Source of the DNA: a virus
DNA length: 39,794 nt
Direction: 5' to 3' (one strand)
Virus record (IMG/VR): IMGVR_UViG_3300044712_001626
Location: 1-39,794 of that record
The translations under genes and the position numbers were made by a program. Position 1 is the first letter of the stretch. Every line of letters begins with the position of its first letter. Shown in pieces: positions 14,116 to 22,894 of this stretch. The notes beneath the pieces were generated by a model. That model saw only the letters and a list, made by a program, of their open reading frames with translations. It had not been told where the DNA came from and made no database searches.

Positions 14116-14190
14116 AATAGAGCAAGCAAAAAGGGCTGAAAATAGGGGGCTTGCCAAAATAGTTTCATCGGCGCACCTTCCGAACTGAGA

Positions 14191-14206
14191 GGCTAGGGGA
14201 CTAGCC
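14191..14206 (+). other. Perfect hairpin just before the TerS ribosome-binding site
   Basis: GGCTAG-GGGA-CTAGCC forms a 6-bp stem with a four-base loop, followed directly by AAAGG, the likely ribosome-binding site of the gene at 14220. There is no T-run, so it is not a terminator. It might set translation of TerS or be part of the packaging site. Confidence 0.45.
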
Positions 14207-14219
14207 AAAGGCGGAACTG

Positions 14220-14867
14220 GTGGCCAAGGCTAAGGCGGCAGGAAAGACGAAGGCGAGCGCGCGAAAAGTTGCTACTGGGAAAGTAGCGGCGAAGACGCGC
14301 GCTCGTGCTTCGGCACCCTCTATCGCGCGAACGACGCCAAAGAGCGCGCCGAAGAGGACTGCCGCCGAGAAGCCGAAGGTCGGACGGCCGACCGATTACG
14401 ATCCTGGATTTCATCCTGCGCTTGCCGAAGCCTGGGCTACGGCCGGCCGGACCGATAAGCAGATCGCCGAGAAGCTTGGGGTTGCCGAGTCAACGCTGCA
14501 CCTCTGGAAAAAGCAGCACCCAGAATTTTCGGAGTCCCTAAAGCGAGGGAAGGACGGCCCGGACGATCTTGTCGAGGCAAGTCTTTTCCAGCGGGCAACT
14601 GGTTATAATTACGATTCCGAGAAAATCCTTACGGTCAGCGATGGGCAGGGACTCGGCTCTCACGTTGAGCGATTGGCGACCGTCGAGCATTGCCCGCCAG
14701 ACGTCACGGCCCAGATCTATTGGCTGAACAACCGCCGGCCGGCGCGGTGGCGCAATCGCCACGAAGTGACCGGGCCCGATGGCGGGCCTGTTGACGTTTC
14801 GCTTCTCACCCCGAACGAACGCAAGGCGCGCATCGCTGAGCTGCTCAAGAAAAAGGGCGCCGAATGA
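14220..14867 (+). CDS. terS: Terminase small subunit
   Basis: The 215-residue product has an N-terminal tail of about 55 residues very rich in Lys, Ala and Arg, then GRPTDYDP (about 59-66), a helix-turn-helix (KQIAEKLGVAESTLHLWKK, about residues 81-99) and the EASLFQRATGY segment typical of phage small terminases. The C-terminal part with LTPNERKARIAELLKKK would contact the large subunit. It recognises the packaging site and regulates TerL. The GTG start follows AAAGG; a later start near residue 50 cannot be excluded because the Lys/Ala tail is low complexity. It is directly coupled to TerL (ATGA). Confidence 0.9.
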   Translation: MAKAKAAGKTKASARKVATGKVAAKTRARASAPSIARTTPKSAPKRTAAEKPKVGRPTDYDPGFHPALAEAWATAGRTDKQIAEKLGVAESTLHLWKKQHPEFSESLKRGKDGPDDLVEASLFQRATGYNYDSEKILTVSDGQGLGSHVERLATVEHCPPDVTAQIYWLNNRRPARWRNRHEVTGPDGGPVDVSLLTPNERKARIAELLKKKGAE

Positions 14868-16393
14868 GCCACGTCGCCGAACGCCTTGAAGTTGACGAGG
14901 AGATCGAACTCCTCGCCCTCCTCGAGGAGGAGGCACGCGATACCGCTCGCCTGAGCCATCTAGCGTTCATGGACTACGCCTGGATGAAAAAAGAGCCGTT
15001 CCTTCACGGCTTCCACACGCGCCGCATCTGCGCCGAGATCGACCGCGCCATCGAGCGTTTCCGCCGCGGCGAGTCCACGTACATCCTGATCGCCGTGCAT
15101 CCGAGATCGGGAAAGACCGACCTCGTCAGCCGCTACCTCGGGCCGCATTTCCTGGGCGAGTTCCCCGACAAAGAGGTCCTGCAGGTATCCTACCAGGCCG
15201 ATCTGGCTGCATCATTCTCGACGTTCGGACGCAATATCGCCCGCTCGCCCAGGTATCGCGCTCTTTATCCGAAGGTCCTGCTCTCGAGCGAGACGAACAA
15301 GAAAAACGATTGGGTCCTCGTCGACGATACCGGGCAGCCGACGGGCGGCCGACTCTACGCCTCCGGCCTTCAGTCCGGCCTAACGGGTAACGGGTTCCAC
15401 CTCGGCGTGCTCGATGATTACTGCGCCGGCCGCGCCGATGCCGAGAGCCGCGTCTTCCGCGACAAGACCTGGGCGGCATTCACCGATGACTTCATGACCC
15501 GCCGCGCGCCGGTCTGCATCTGCATCGTGCTCGCAACCCAATGGCATGTTGACGACATCAACGGCCGGATAAAGCGCGAGATGACCGAGAACCCCGACTT
15601 CCCGCAGTTCAGGATCCTCACCTTCCCGGCGCGCGCCGCGGACTACAAGGGCGAGGGATCCTACCCCGGAAAGTACCTGTTCCTCGAGCGATTCGACGAA
15701 GCCTGGTATCGCTCGCAGTATGCGACGCTCGGGCCCTATTCGGCCTCAGCCCTGCTCGACTGCAACCCCATCGTTCGAACAGGAGGCCGGTTCGATCTTT
15801 CGACGATCGACTGGCAGGACGAGATGCGCGTCGATACGACCAAGCGCTGGATGCGCGTATGGGACCTCGCGCACACGGCCAAGCAACGCGCCGGCGACGA
15901 TCCCGACTGGACGAGCGGGACGCTCCTCGCATTCGAGGACGAGCCCGGCGACCACGTGCCGCATCTCTACGTCGCCAACGTCACCCGCACTCGCGAGGGC
16001 GCGGCCCGTCGCGATCCCATCATCGAGGGCGTCGCCAAGGCCGACGGCGTCTACGTCAGGCAGGCCCTCGGGCATTCGCTCGACGCGAAGGACGCCTTCG
16101 AGTACATCCAGAAGGCGCTCCCTGAATTCTCCTGGACGGCGATCATTGAGCAGGGAGACAAGGGCGCGCGGGCAACGCCGCTCGAGCCGATTTTCGCGGC
16201 TCCCGGCCATGTCCATGTCAAGCGCGGCGAGTGGAACAACGACTGGATCGACGAGCTCTTGCGATTTGACGGATCCGGGAAAGACCACGACGACCAAGTC
16301 GACAATCTGTCGGCAGGGTATCAGGTGCAGCGCGGAAGCGCCCCCGCTAATACCGCCGTCGGCTCAGCCCTTGCGAGGAGGTTCAAGTCATGA
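14864..16393 (+). CDS. terL: Terminase large subunit (packaging ATPase-nuclease)
   Basis: The 509-residue protein has the two domains of TerL. The ATPase domain shows Walker A HPRSGKTD (79-86) and Walker B LGVLDD (180-185, acidic pair D184-D185), followed by the coupling region VLATQWHVDD (about 223-232). The nuclease domain (RNase H fold) shows WDLAHT (333-338, D334) and the acidic DHDDQVD (474-480). It pumps DNA into the prohead and cuts it at the start and end of packaging. The overlap with TerS and with the portal gene (ATGA) is typical. No truncation is seen. Confidence 0.96.
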   Translation: MSHVAERLEVDEEIELLALLEEEARDTARLSHLAFMDYAWMKKEPFLHGFHTRRICAEIDRAIERFRRGESTYILIAVHPRSGKTDLVSRYLGPHFLGEFPDKEVLQVSYQADLAASFSTFGRNIARSPRYRALYPKVLLSSETNKKNDWVLVDDTGQPTGGRLYASGLQSGLTGNGFHLGVLDDYCAGRADAESRVFRDKTWAAFTDDFMTRRAPVCICIVLATQWHVDDINGRIKREMTENPDFPQFRILTFPARAADYKGEGSYPGKYLFLERFDEAWYRSQYATLGPYSASALLDCNPIVRTGGRFDLSTIDWQDEMRVDTTKRWMRVWDLAHTAKQRAGDDPDWTSGTLLAFEDEPGDHVPHLYVANVTRTREGAARRDPIIEGVAKADGVYVRQALGHSLDAKDAFEYIQKALPEFSWTAIIEQGDKGARATPLEPIFAAPGHVHVKRGEWNNDWIDELLRFDGSGKDHDDQVDNLSAGYQVQRGSAPANTAVGSALARRFKS

Positions 16394-17823
16394 GCGGATC
16401 GATTGACTGGGGCCGATTCCATTTCTCGTGGGGGCAGGGCAAAGAGCAGAACGAGCCGACGCGTCGGATGCAGCGCGGCGGCAAGCGCGATCTCACGGGC
16501 GGATTCCAGTCGAACGAGGAAATGCTCCGCGGGCTCTACCACGGCAACTTCGCCGGCCTGCAGTTCTCGTCCCCGCTCTGCTTCGTCCCCGTCAACCTCC
16601 TGACCCAGATGATGGGCTACCCCACGCCGCATTCAGAAGACCAGAAAACCCAGGACGCCCTCGACGAGATCATGGCGACGATGGCCGACCGGATCGCCCG
16701 AACCCATCGAGGCGCGCTCGTGGTCGGAAACGCGTGGCGCTGGCCGCGCTACGATTCCAAGTCCGATCGGTTGGTATGGGAATCGATCTCGGATTCATCG
16801 GTATCGGACATCCTCGCCGACGTCGCGAGCGAAGAAGCGACGGCCATTCTCGTCGATGAGATGATCAAGCTTTCAACGGGCGAGAACCAGATCGTCAACG
16901 TCCAGCGGAAGCGTCGCTTCGATCGGTCACAGGTCGACGTGAAATGGTTCGGACAGAAGCCCGCGTCGGTTCAAGATTTCTCGGCCCGCAACGTGTCCGG
17001 GATCCTTCCGATCAATTTTGCGAACGACGCCGACGAGGGCGAGTTCCGCGGATACTCCCTGTTCGCCCGGGTGATCCGATCGATGAAGGACTACCACGAC
17101 ATATCGTTCCGGATCAGCGAGACCCTGGCGAAGTTCAAGGTCAAGCAGATTCAGACCGCAAAGGACCCGGATCGATGGCTGGAAGAGAACGGGCTGGACG
17201 ATAGCGCCCTCGAAAGCGTCGACATATCAGCCCGCGATTTCATCATCAATCGATCCGGCGAGGAAAGCACCACCTACGAGTTCATGGGCAGCGACGCCAC
17301 GTCCGCGATGGAGAAGGCGCTCGAACGCATCTTCCTGACGATCGTGGAAGGCACGGGAGCGCCGGAGCTTTTCTGGGGGCCGCTCGCGACGGGGAACCAT
17401 GCCTCGACCGATACCCAGCTCGAGCAGGCGGTCAAGTACGCGGATACCAAGCGCAAGGAATTCTCCCGGCCCTGGGACGAACTCATCCGCGGGAGCCTCG
17501 CCGTCATGTCCGAGTCGAGGCTCACCTCCTACGCCCCGTACACCATGGGCTGGAACCGGCTCGAGGCTGTATCAGCCGAGACGAAGTCAAAGATCCTTCT
17601 CTCCTTCAGCCAGGCCGCGGGGGCCCTTGTCGCCTCGGGATCCTGCACGCCGAAGCAGCTCTTCACGCTCTGGGAACTCAACTTCCCCGAGACCGAGCCC
17701 GGAAAGTACGAAGAGTTCATCGCGGGGATCTCCGAGATGGCGAAGCATAAGCAGTTCCTCGGGCTTGACCCGTTCACCGCCCTCGAAGTCGGAATGACGA
17801 GCGGCGATGGAGCGACGCCATGA
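16390..17823 (+). CDS. Portal protein
   Basis: The 477-residue product follows TerL with ATGA overlap, the invariant position of portal genes. The sequence has the features of siphoviral portals: a wing region with RGALVVGNAWRWPRYDSKS, the segment GYSLFARVIRSMKDY (helical stem and crown region), and a C-terminal part with ELFWGPLATGNHASTDTQLEQ, a pattern shared with phage proteins of the DUF1073/portal kind. Twelve copies would form the DNA entry ring at one vertex. Function is assigned from pattern and gene order together. Confidence 0.88.
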   Translation: MSGSIDWGRFHFSWGQGKEQNEPTRRMQRGGKRDLTGGFQSNEEMLRGLYHGNFAGLQFSSPLCFVPVNLLTQMMGYPTPHSEDQKTQDALDEIMATMADRIARTHRGALVVGNAWRWPRYDSKSDRLVWESISDSSVSDILADVASEEATAILVDEMIKLSTGENQIVNVQRKRRFDRSQVDVKWFGQKPASVQDFSARNVSGILPINFANDADEGEFRGYSLFARVIRSMKDYHDISFRISETLAKFKVKQIQTAKDPDRWLEENGLDDSALESVDISARDFIINRSGEESTTYEFMGSDATSAMEKALERIFLTIVEGTGAPELFWGPLATGNHASTDTQLEQAVKYADTKRKEFSRPWDELIRGSLAVMSESRLTSYAPYTMGWNRLEAVSAETKSKILLSFSQAAGALVASGSCTPKQLFTLWELNFPETEPGKYEEFIAGISEMAKHKQFLGLDPFTALEVGMTSGDGATP

Positions 17824-18857
17824 GCAACATCATCGCGTTCCCCGGTATGATCATCGCGAACGACGCCACGCTTTCGGCTCGGGAATATGCCCGGAAATAC
17901 ACCGCGGCCCGCCGGCAGGCAGCGCGCATGGATCTCGAGACCAGGCGCAAGATCGCCGCCATCTACCGTGAGGCCGCTGATGAGGCGGCCAATGTCGTCA
18001 AGGATTCGCTCGATCGCGGGCTATCGGAGCTCACGACAGAACGATGGGCGGACATCGCCGCGCGGCTGTCGAGGACGGCCGACGCGCTTGCCTCCGGAAC
18101 CGAGGACTCGACCACCGCTCTCATCGACGGGACGGCCGACCTCCTCCCTGGGGTCGACGCCCAGTACGTTCTCTCCGCGGCATCGAGGGCAGGGGCGGAC
18201 GACATCACGGCCGCCGGAATGTCGCGCCTCATCGCCGGGGTTCACGATCGCGTCATGGCCTCGCTCGTCTCCAGGCTTTGGGGCGACAAGCAGACCTTCA
18301 GCACGCGGATCTGGGGCGGAGACGGCGTCCGGGCGGACTGGCTCGAGCGCATGCGGATCACGATCTCGGCTGGCATCGCCCAGGGCAGGGACCCGCTCAA
18401 GATTGCGAAGGACATCCAGGTCTACGCCGCCGACGGCAAGGTTGCGCTTCTTCAGCGCTGGGGGACTCTCGAGCGAGGCACGGCCGAGTTCGCCAAGCGG
18501 ATCCCGAAGAACGTGGATTGGCGGGCCGTGCGCCTCGTGCGTTCTGAGCTCTACGCGTCCCTCCAAGATTCCGCCGTCCTCGCCGGACGGATGAACCCTG
18601 GATGCGACGGCCTCTTCGATTGGGTGCTTCAGGCCGGACGCCAGGACTGGAACTGCGACTGCCAGGCGCTCGCGGATGGTGGGCCCTACGAGGCCGACCA
18701 GGTCCCTACCTATCCCCATCCGAATTGCTTCTGCGCCATCGTTCCGCATCTCCGCGATCAAAGCGAATTCGTTTCCGACCTCGCGCGCTGGGCTAAGGGC
18801 GAGGACGTGGACTATCTCGACAAATGGTACGCCGGGCAGTACAAGGCCGCGGCATGA
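17820..18857 (+). CDS. Minor head morphogenesis protein (Mu gpF/SPP1 gp7-like)
   Basis: The 345-residue product overlaps the portal stop (ATGA). Its C-terminal quarter has the hallmark of the phage head morphogenesis domain: ARLVRSELY-type helix (here VRLVRSELYASLQD), GCDGLFDWVLQAGRQD, CDCQALADGGPYEADQVP and YPHPNCFCAIVP, with Cys and His residues that would bind zinc. The N-terminal 200 residues are helical. Such proteins sit inside the capsid beside the portal and help assembly or DNA ejection. The gene order portal, head morphogenesis, protease/scaffold is standard. Confidence 0.9.
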   Translation: MSNIIAFPGMIIANDATLSAREYARKYTAARRQAARMDLETRRKIAAIYREAADEAANVVKDSLDRGLSELTTERWADIAARLSRTADALASGTEDSTTALIDGTADLLPGVDAQYVLSAASRAGADDITAAGMSRLIAGVHDRVMASLVSRLWGDKQTFSTRIWGGDGVRADWLERMRITISAGIAQGRDPLKIAKDIQVYAADGKVALLQRWGTLERGTAEFAKRIPKNVDWRAVRLVRSELYASLQDSAVLAGRMNPGCDGLFDWVLQAGRQDWNCDCQALADGGPYEADQVPTYPHPNCFCAIVPHLRDQSEFVSDLARWAKGEDVDYLDKWYAGQYKAAA

Positions 18858-18868
18858 GGAGGATGGCG

Positions 18869-20200
18869 ATGAAACGCATAAAGAACAAGGCGCCCGATGG
18901 CGTGATCGTTTTCAATTACGCCCGGTCGAAGGCGACGCTTCCCTCGTCCGACACGATCCTGACGCTTATCCCGAACAAGGCCTGGGAAGCAATCTCGAAG
19001 GGAGACGCCGATCCCTTTATCAAGGTCGAGGCCATCGACTTCCCGGCTAAGGGATCCGGCGGTGTCTACGACGGCAGCTTCTTCAAGTCGTTCCTAAACG
19101 TCATGAAGGAGCGGCCTATCCCTGGATCGAAGCGCGGCCATGAATACACCTCCCGCCCGGCGAGCGATTTTTACACCATCGGCGGCCGCATCGACGAGAA
19201 CGATGACAAGAAAAGCGGGACCATCTACCTCAAGGTTTACATACCGAAATCCGGAGACTTCACCGACAACGCCGGATTCATCCGCGACGCCGCGGCCGGG
19301 ATCGTCAATTTCTCCCTCGTCACCGCTCCCGACTACAAGGTCGTCACCGAGAGCGACGACAAGGGAAACAAGATCCAGGTCCGCCATTTCACCGCGAGCA
19401 TGGGCTACGAGCGAAACGACGCCGTCGAGTACGGCGCCGGCGCGATGGCCCAGACCGTCAACTCTCACAATCTGCCGTTCGACTTCGATACCGCGAAAGC
19501 GCTTATCGAGGCGGGGCAGTTCGATAGATCAACCAACGTCGTCGGGGATCCCATCCAGAACGACCGCGTCTACCGCACCGCGCTGAGACATCTGTGCTCC
19601 CGCGCTTCGGTCGAAGACCGCTCCGCCCTGGGCGAACTCATCTCCATGATCGACAAATCCAAGAACGGGAGGAAAACCGTGGAAGACAGAGAAGAGGCAG
19701 TAAACCTGCTCTCGAACCTCATCGCCAACGGCAAAGATAAAATCACCGATATCGTGAAAGATCTCGGGATCGAATCCAGCCTGCGGAACGAGGCCGACGA
19801 GAAGAACGCGGAGACCGTGAAGGCGCTGAACGCCAAGCTCGGGGATAAGCCCCTCGAGCGGCTCGAGGCAATCCTGGCCGAGAACAAGGCCAACGCCGAT
19901 GCCACCGTCGAGAACGCGGTCACCGCGGCCTTCGGGGCCAAGGAGATCGAGAACGTGGCGAAGGAGAAGGTGCCGAACTCGCTCCATCTCCGCGCCATGG
20001 AGCTCTGCGCGGGCAAGCGCGGCGAGGATCTCACGGCCGCGATCGAGAACGCGAAGAAGGACCCGATCATGCTGGACATCGCGCGCAACCGCGCCGACGG
20101 CAACTCGGGGTTCAACAGGATCCTGCGCAGCGAGTCTCGCGACGGCGCGCAGACCGAAGCCGGGGACGGGATCGTCACCCACAAGATCGGGAGGAAGTAA
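18869..20200 (+). CDS. Prohead protease fused to scaffold-like region
   Basis: ATG 18869 is preferred because AGGAGG (18857-18862) lies six bases before it; ATG 18863 is too close. The 443-residue product has an N-terminal domain of about 170 residues with RGHEYTSRP (putative catalytic His) and GIVNFSLVTAPDY (putative catalytic Ser), matching the pattern of phage prohead proteases. The C-terminal 230 residues are helical and charged, as in scaffolds, with KTVEDREEAVNLLSNLI and repeated Glu/Asn/Ala stretches. A protease-scaffold fusion just before the decoration and capsid genes fits. The catalytic residues are inferred, not proven. Confidence 0.7.
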   Translation: MKRIKNKAPDGVIVFNYARSKATLPSSDTILTLIPNKAWEAISKGDADPFIKVEAIDFPAKGSGGVYDGSFFKSFLNVMKERPIPGSKRGHEYTSRPASDFYTIGGRIDENDDKKSGTIYLKVYIPKSGDFTDNAGFIRDAAAGIVNFSLVTAPDYKVVTESDDKGNKIQVRHFTASMGYERNDAVEYGAGAMAQTVNSHNLPFDFDTAKALIEAGQFDRSTNVVGDPIQNDRVYRTALRHLCSRASVEDRSALGELISMIDKSKNGRKTVEDREEAVNLLSNLIANGKDKITDIVKDLGIESSLRNEADEKNAETVKALNAKLGDKPLERLEAILAENKANADATVENAVTAAFGAKEIENVAKEKVPNSLHLRAMELCAGKRGEDLTAAIENAKKDPIMLDIARNRADGNSGFNRILRSESRDGAQTEAGDGIVTHKIGRK

Positions 20201-21121
20201 ATGGGCAGCACCGTACACATCGAGCGCGAGGCCGCGACGAGCCTCCGTCTCGTCAACTCGACGGGAGTCGCTCTCGTCGCCGATGAATTCACCGTCATGG
20301 CTGGCCGCGGTCTCGTGGCCCTGGAAGCTATCGCCTCCCTCGCGGAGGGCGGGCTCCAGATCGTCGACGGCTGCAAGGTTCAGGCCGCCGACTTCGTAAA
20401 CGGCAGCGAGGATACCTTCGCCACCCCGGGCCAGGCCGTCTACTGGGACCCGACCACCAAGAAGTTCTCGGACACCTCGACCGCGACCTACTACCTGGTC
20501 GGCCACCTCATCGCCGCGATCTCCGGCGGCGTGATCGACTTCTACGGCTGCGCCCCGATCCTGGTGACGGCCTCCGTCGTCAGCCTCGCGGCCTCCGTCG
20601 CCGCCCAGGACGTGGACGCCAAGACGGCCCAGGCGACCATCGTCGTCCCGCTGGGGTCCATCACCATGGAGGACGGTACCGCCCTCACCAAGCAGGCGAC
20701 GACCGTCACCGGCTTCGCCCAGCTGGCGAACAAGGAAATCGTCATCGCCATCCCCGTGAACTGTTCGTCCGGCGAGGCGCTCCAGTTCACGACCCCCATC
20801 CCGCAGGACCTGGACGATACCGCGGACATCACCGTCCATGCCCTCGTGGGCAAGGACGCGGCCAACGACGCGCTCACGCTGGACTGCGAAGTCTACCCGT
20901 GCGCGGTCGGAGACTTGGCGAACGCGGACATCCAGGACACGGCCGCTACGGCGATCGTCGCCACGAGAACGGAGCTGGTCTTCACCTGCGGCGCCGACGG
21001 CGTTCTCGAGGCCCCCGGCACCCTGTCCGTCGTGCTCACGCTCGGCGGAACCAACGACGGCGACGCCGTGTACATCTACGGCGTCTGGGTGGAGTACACC
21101 CGCAAGCTCATGACGGCGTAA
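20201..21121 (+). CDS. Capsid decoration (cement) protein, DUF2190-like with extra domain
   Basis: It starts directly after the previous stop. The N-terminal 120 residues contain LEAIASLAEGGLQIVDG and the PGQAVYWDPTTKKF strand typical of DUF2190 decoration proteins, which bind outside the shell and stabilise it. The remaining 185 residues are Val/Ala/Thr-rich beta structure ending in YIYGVWVEYTRKLMT, an additional domain not usual for the short members. The gene precedes the major capsid gene, the usual place. The product is probably abundant in virions. Confidence 0.75.
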   Translation: MGSTVHIEREAATSLRLVNSTGVALVADEFTVMAGRGLVALEAIASLAEGGLQIVDGCKVQAADFVNGSEDTFATPGQAVYWDPTTKKFSDTSTATYYLVGHLIAAISGGVIDFYGCAPILVTASVVSLAASVAAQDVDAKTAQATIVVPLGSITMEDGTALTKQATTVTGFAQLANKEIVIAIPVNCSSGEALQFTTPIPQDLDDTADITVHALVGKDAANDALTLDCEVYPCAVGDLANADIQDTAATAIVATRTELVFTCGADGVLEAPGTLSVVLTLGGTNDGDAVYIYGVWVEYTRKLMTA

Positions 21122-21132
21122 GGAGAAAGGAC

Positions 21133-22332
21133 ATGAAAATCTACAACAGCGCCACCCTCGCCGAGGAGCGCAGGGAAATCGCCAAGAAGGTCAACGTGGC
21201 TCTCGCGTTCCGCGGGAACATGCAGGCCAACTTCCACTCGAGGGACCACCGGCTGCTCGCCGAGCGGTTCGAGGTCGCCGAGAACAGCGACGATCTGGAG
21301 CGGCTGCGCTTCAGGATCGTGAACTCGTTCAAGTCGGCGGACGAGGCCGGACGCGTGCTCAACGCCGAGTCCGATCCCGGGTACGCCGCCATCGACGCGT
21401 TCTTCGGGAAGTTCTTCCTGGACATCACGCGCCGCGCCCTCGAGGCGCCGGACCTGACGGGTCTCATCGCCCGCGAGGAAACGAACCTCGACTTCGCCGA
21501 AGTCATCAACCTCCGGGACGTCCTTAAGTTCCGCGGCGAGATGGCGACCATCTCCGGCGAGAACGACGCGGTCCCGCTCATCCAGCAGCACGAGGGCGAC
21601 GTCGACACCCTGACCTTGGCGATCAAGGCCGTGGGCTGGAAGGATTCCTTGGCGAACATGCTCTGGAACCGCTTCTTCACCATGGACAAGGTCGTCCAGG
21701 CCGCCATCGACGCCGACGTCGACGCGCGCAATGCCGCCATCATCGGCTACATCGTGGGCGCCACCTTCGTGGCCAGCCAGAAGCAGGCCGCCGACGCCAC
21801 CTCCGGCCAGACCCTGGACGAGCACACCTACAACACCTTCGTTGACGCGATCAAGGTCTTGCGCGGGCTGAAGGACATCCAGACCCTCAAGAAGATCGTG
21901 GTCCCCTCGATCTCGATCCTCTGCAACAGCGCCGATACCTGGCAGATCGAGAACGTGATCCGCGGGCAGCTCAACGGCAACGGCTCCGGAGTGCGCGCTT
22001 CGAACCGGCCCGGCCTCCCGATCGCCAACATCATCGAGTACGACGGCGGCATCAACGACGGCGTGGTCATCGGCAAGAAGACCCTGTCCTACCCCGGCGT
22101 GACCGCGGGCAAGTGCTACGTCTTCGTCCCCGGCGCCGCGGTCGTCGCGAACAAGCGCCCCCTCACCATGGAGACGGGCATGGGCTCGGTCCTGGAACTC
22201 TCCACCGAGGAGAGGGCCTGGTACCGCGTCCAGGGCACGTACCTGAAGGCGCTCATGGGATCCTCGTACAGCGGTACCGCCCTCGGCGCCGGGTACGGCG
22301 AGATCGTCGAGGTGACCCTCCCGACGTCCTAA
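21133..22332 (+). CDS. Major capsid protein
   Basis: ATG 21133 follows AGGAGAAAGG. The 399-residue product has an N-terminal part (1-110) rich in charged helices, followed by a core with the mixed alpha/beta make-up of HK97-fold capsids: LTLAIKAVGWKDSLANMLWN, GATFVASQKQAADAT and IKVLRGLKDIQTLKKIVVPS, ending GYGEIVEVTLPTS. It is positioned after protease and decoration genes, and a strong terminator follows, as is usual where the most abundant virion protein is made. Similarity is recognised from gene order and overall pattern rather than a single motif. Confidence 0.88.
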   Translation: MKIYNSATLAEERREIAKKVNVALAFRGNMQANFHSRDHRLLAERFEVAENSDDLERLRFRIVNSFKSADEAGRVLNAESDPGYAAIDAFFGKFFLDITRRALEAPDLTGLIAREETNLDFAEVINLRDVLKFRGEMATISGENDAVPLIQQHEGDVDTLTLAIKAVGWKDSLANMLWNRFFTMDKVVQAAIDADVDARNAAIIGYIVGATFVASQKQAADATSGQTLDEHTYNTFVDAIKVLRGLKDIQTLKKIVVPSISILCNSADTWQIENVIRGQLNGNGSGVRASNRPGLPIANIIEYDGGINDGVVIGKKTLSYPGVTAGKCYVFVPGAAVVANKRPLTMETGMGSVLELSTEERAWYRVQGTYLKALMGSSYSGTALGAGYGEIVEVTLPTS

Positions 22333-22357
22333 GCGGGAAGGCCTGAATTGAATCGCG

Positions 22358-22385
22358 CCGGCCCCTGGCAACGGGGGCCGGTTTT
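22358..22385 (+). terminator. Rho-independent terminator after the major capsid gene
   Basis: CCGGCCCC (22358-22365) pairs perfectly with GGGGCCGG (22374-22381) around an eight-base loop and is followed by TTTT. It lies between the capsid gene and the connector genes and probably lowers transcription of downstream tail genes relative to the capsid gene by partial termination. Confidence 0.8.
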
Positions 22386-22402
22386 CGAGGAAGGAGGACG
22401 GC

Positions 22403-22894
22403 GTGGCAGTTTTCGCGGATACGGCTGAGCTCAGGCTCCGCATCAAAGATCCTCTCGGCGCCATCGCCATCCTCTCCGTGGCCACCGAGGCCGCGCGCCT
22501 CGCCATCACCACGCCCGCCCGGCAGACCGCGTACTGCCAGGCCGACACGGGCGTCTACTACGTTTACGACGTCGACCTCGCTGCCTGGGTAGCGAAAGAC
22601 GTTCTCATCTCCGATACCCGTCTCAATACGCTGATCGACCTCTACGGAGTCGCCGGCGCGGCTCCACGCGTGATAAAGGACATCATGGCCGAGCTCGGCC
22701 AACGGCTGTACGTCGCCCGTACCGCAGATGGAGCCGGTTCAACCGACTACCAGAACCTCTCCACGATGAAAGAATTCTACAAGGACCTCGCGGAATCCAT
22801 GGTCGAGGAGGCCAAGGTCGAAGCCGGGAAATCAAGCGGACGCTACCTGCGGATCAGGACGCATCCGCATATTGGCGGAGGGATGCACGGATGA
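22403..22894 (+). CDS. Head-tail connector (adaptor) protein candidate
   Basis: GTG 22403 follows AAGGAGG. The 163-residue product has a beta-rich part with TGVYYVYDVDLAAWVAKDVL (residues about 51-70) and a helical C-terminal half with RVIKDIMAELGQRL and KEFYKDLAESMVEEAK, ending in a basic, His-rich tail. Its place directly after the capsid gene and terminator is that of the adaptor (SPP1 gp15-like) that sits below the portal. No decisive motif is present; assignment is by position and size. Confidence 0.6.
   Translation: MAVFADTAELRLRIKDPLGAIAILSVATEAARLAITTPARQTAYCQADTGVYYVYDVDLAAWVAKDVLISDTRLNTLIDLYGVAGAAPRVIKDIMAELGQRLYVARTADGAGSTDYQNLSTMKEFYKDLAESMVEEAKVEAGKSSGRYLRIRTHPHIGGGMHG

Noticed and set aside
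13944-14168. Reverse-strand frame with hydrophobic residues upstream of terminase
   Set aside because: It is built partly from the 24-bp repeats and AT-rich non-coding DNA, with no ribosome-binding site and overlap with the initiator gene.
19529-20839. Long reverse-strand frame of 436 codons
   Set aside because: It lies antisense to the protease/scaffold and decoration genes, has no ribosome-binding site and a shadow-like composition rich in Gly, Arg and Val, which GC-rich coding DNA produces on its opposite strand.
21076-22548. Reverse-strand frame of 490 codons over the major capsid gene
   Set aside because: It also crosses the terminator and the next gene and is antisense to strongly supported genes; a codon-bias shadow.
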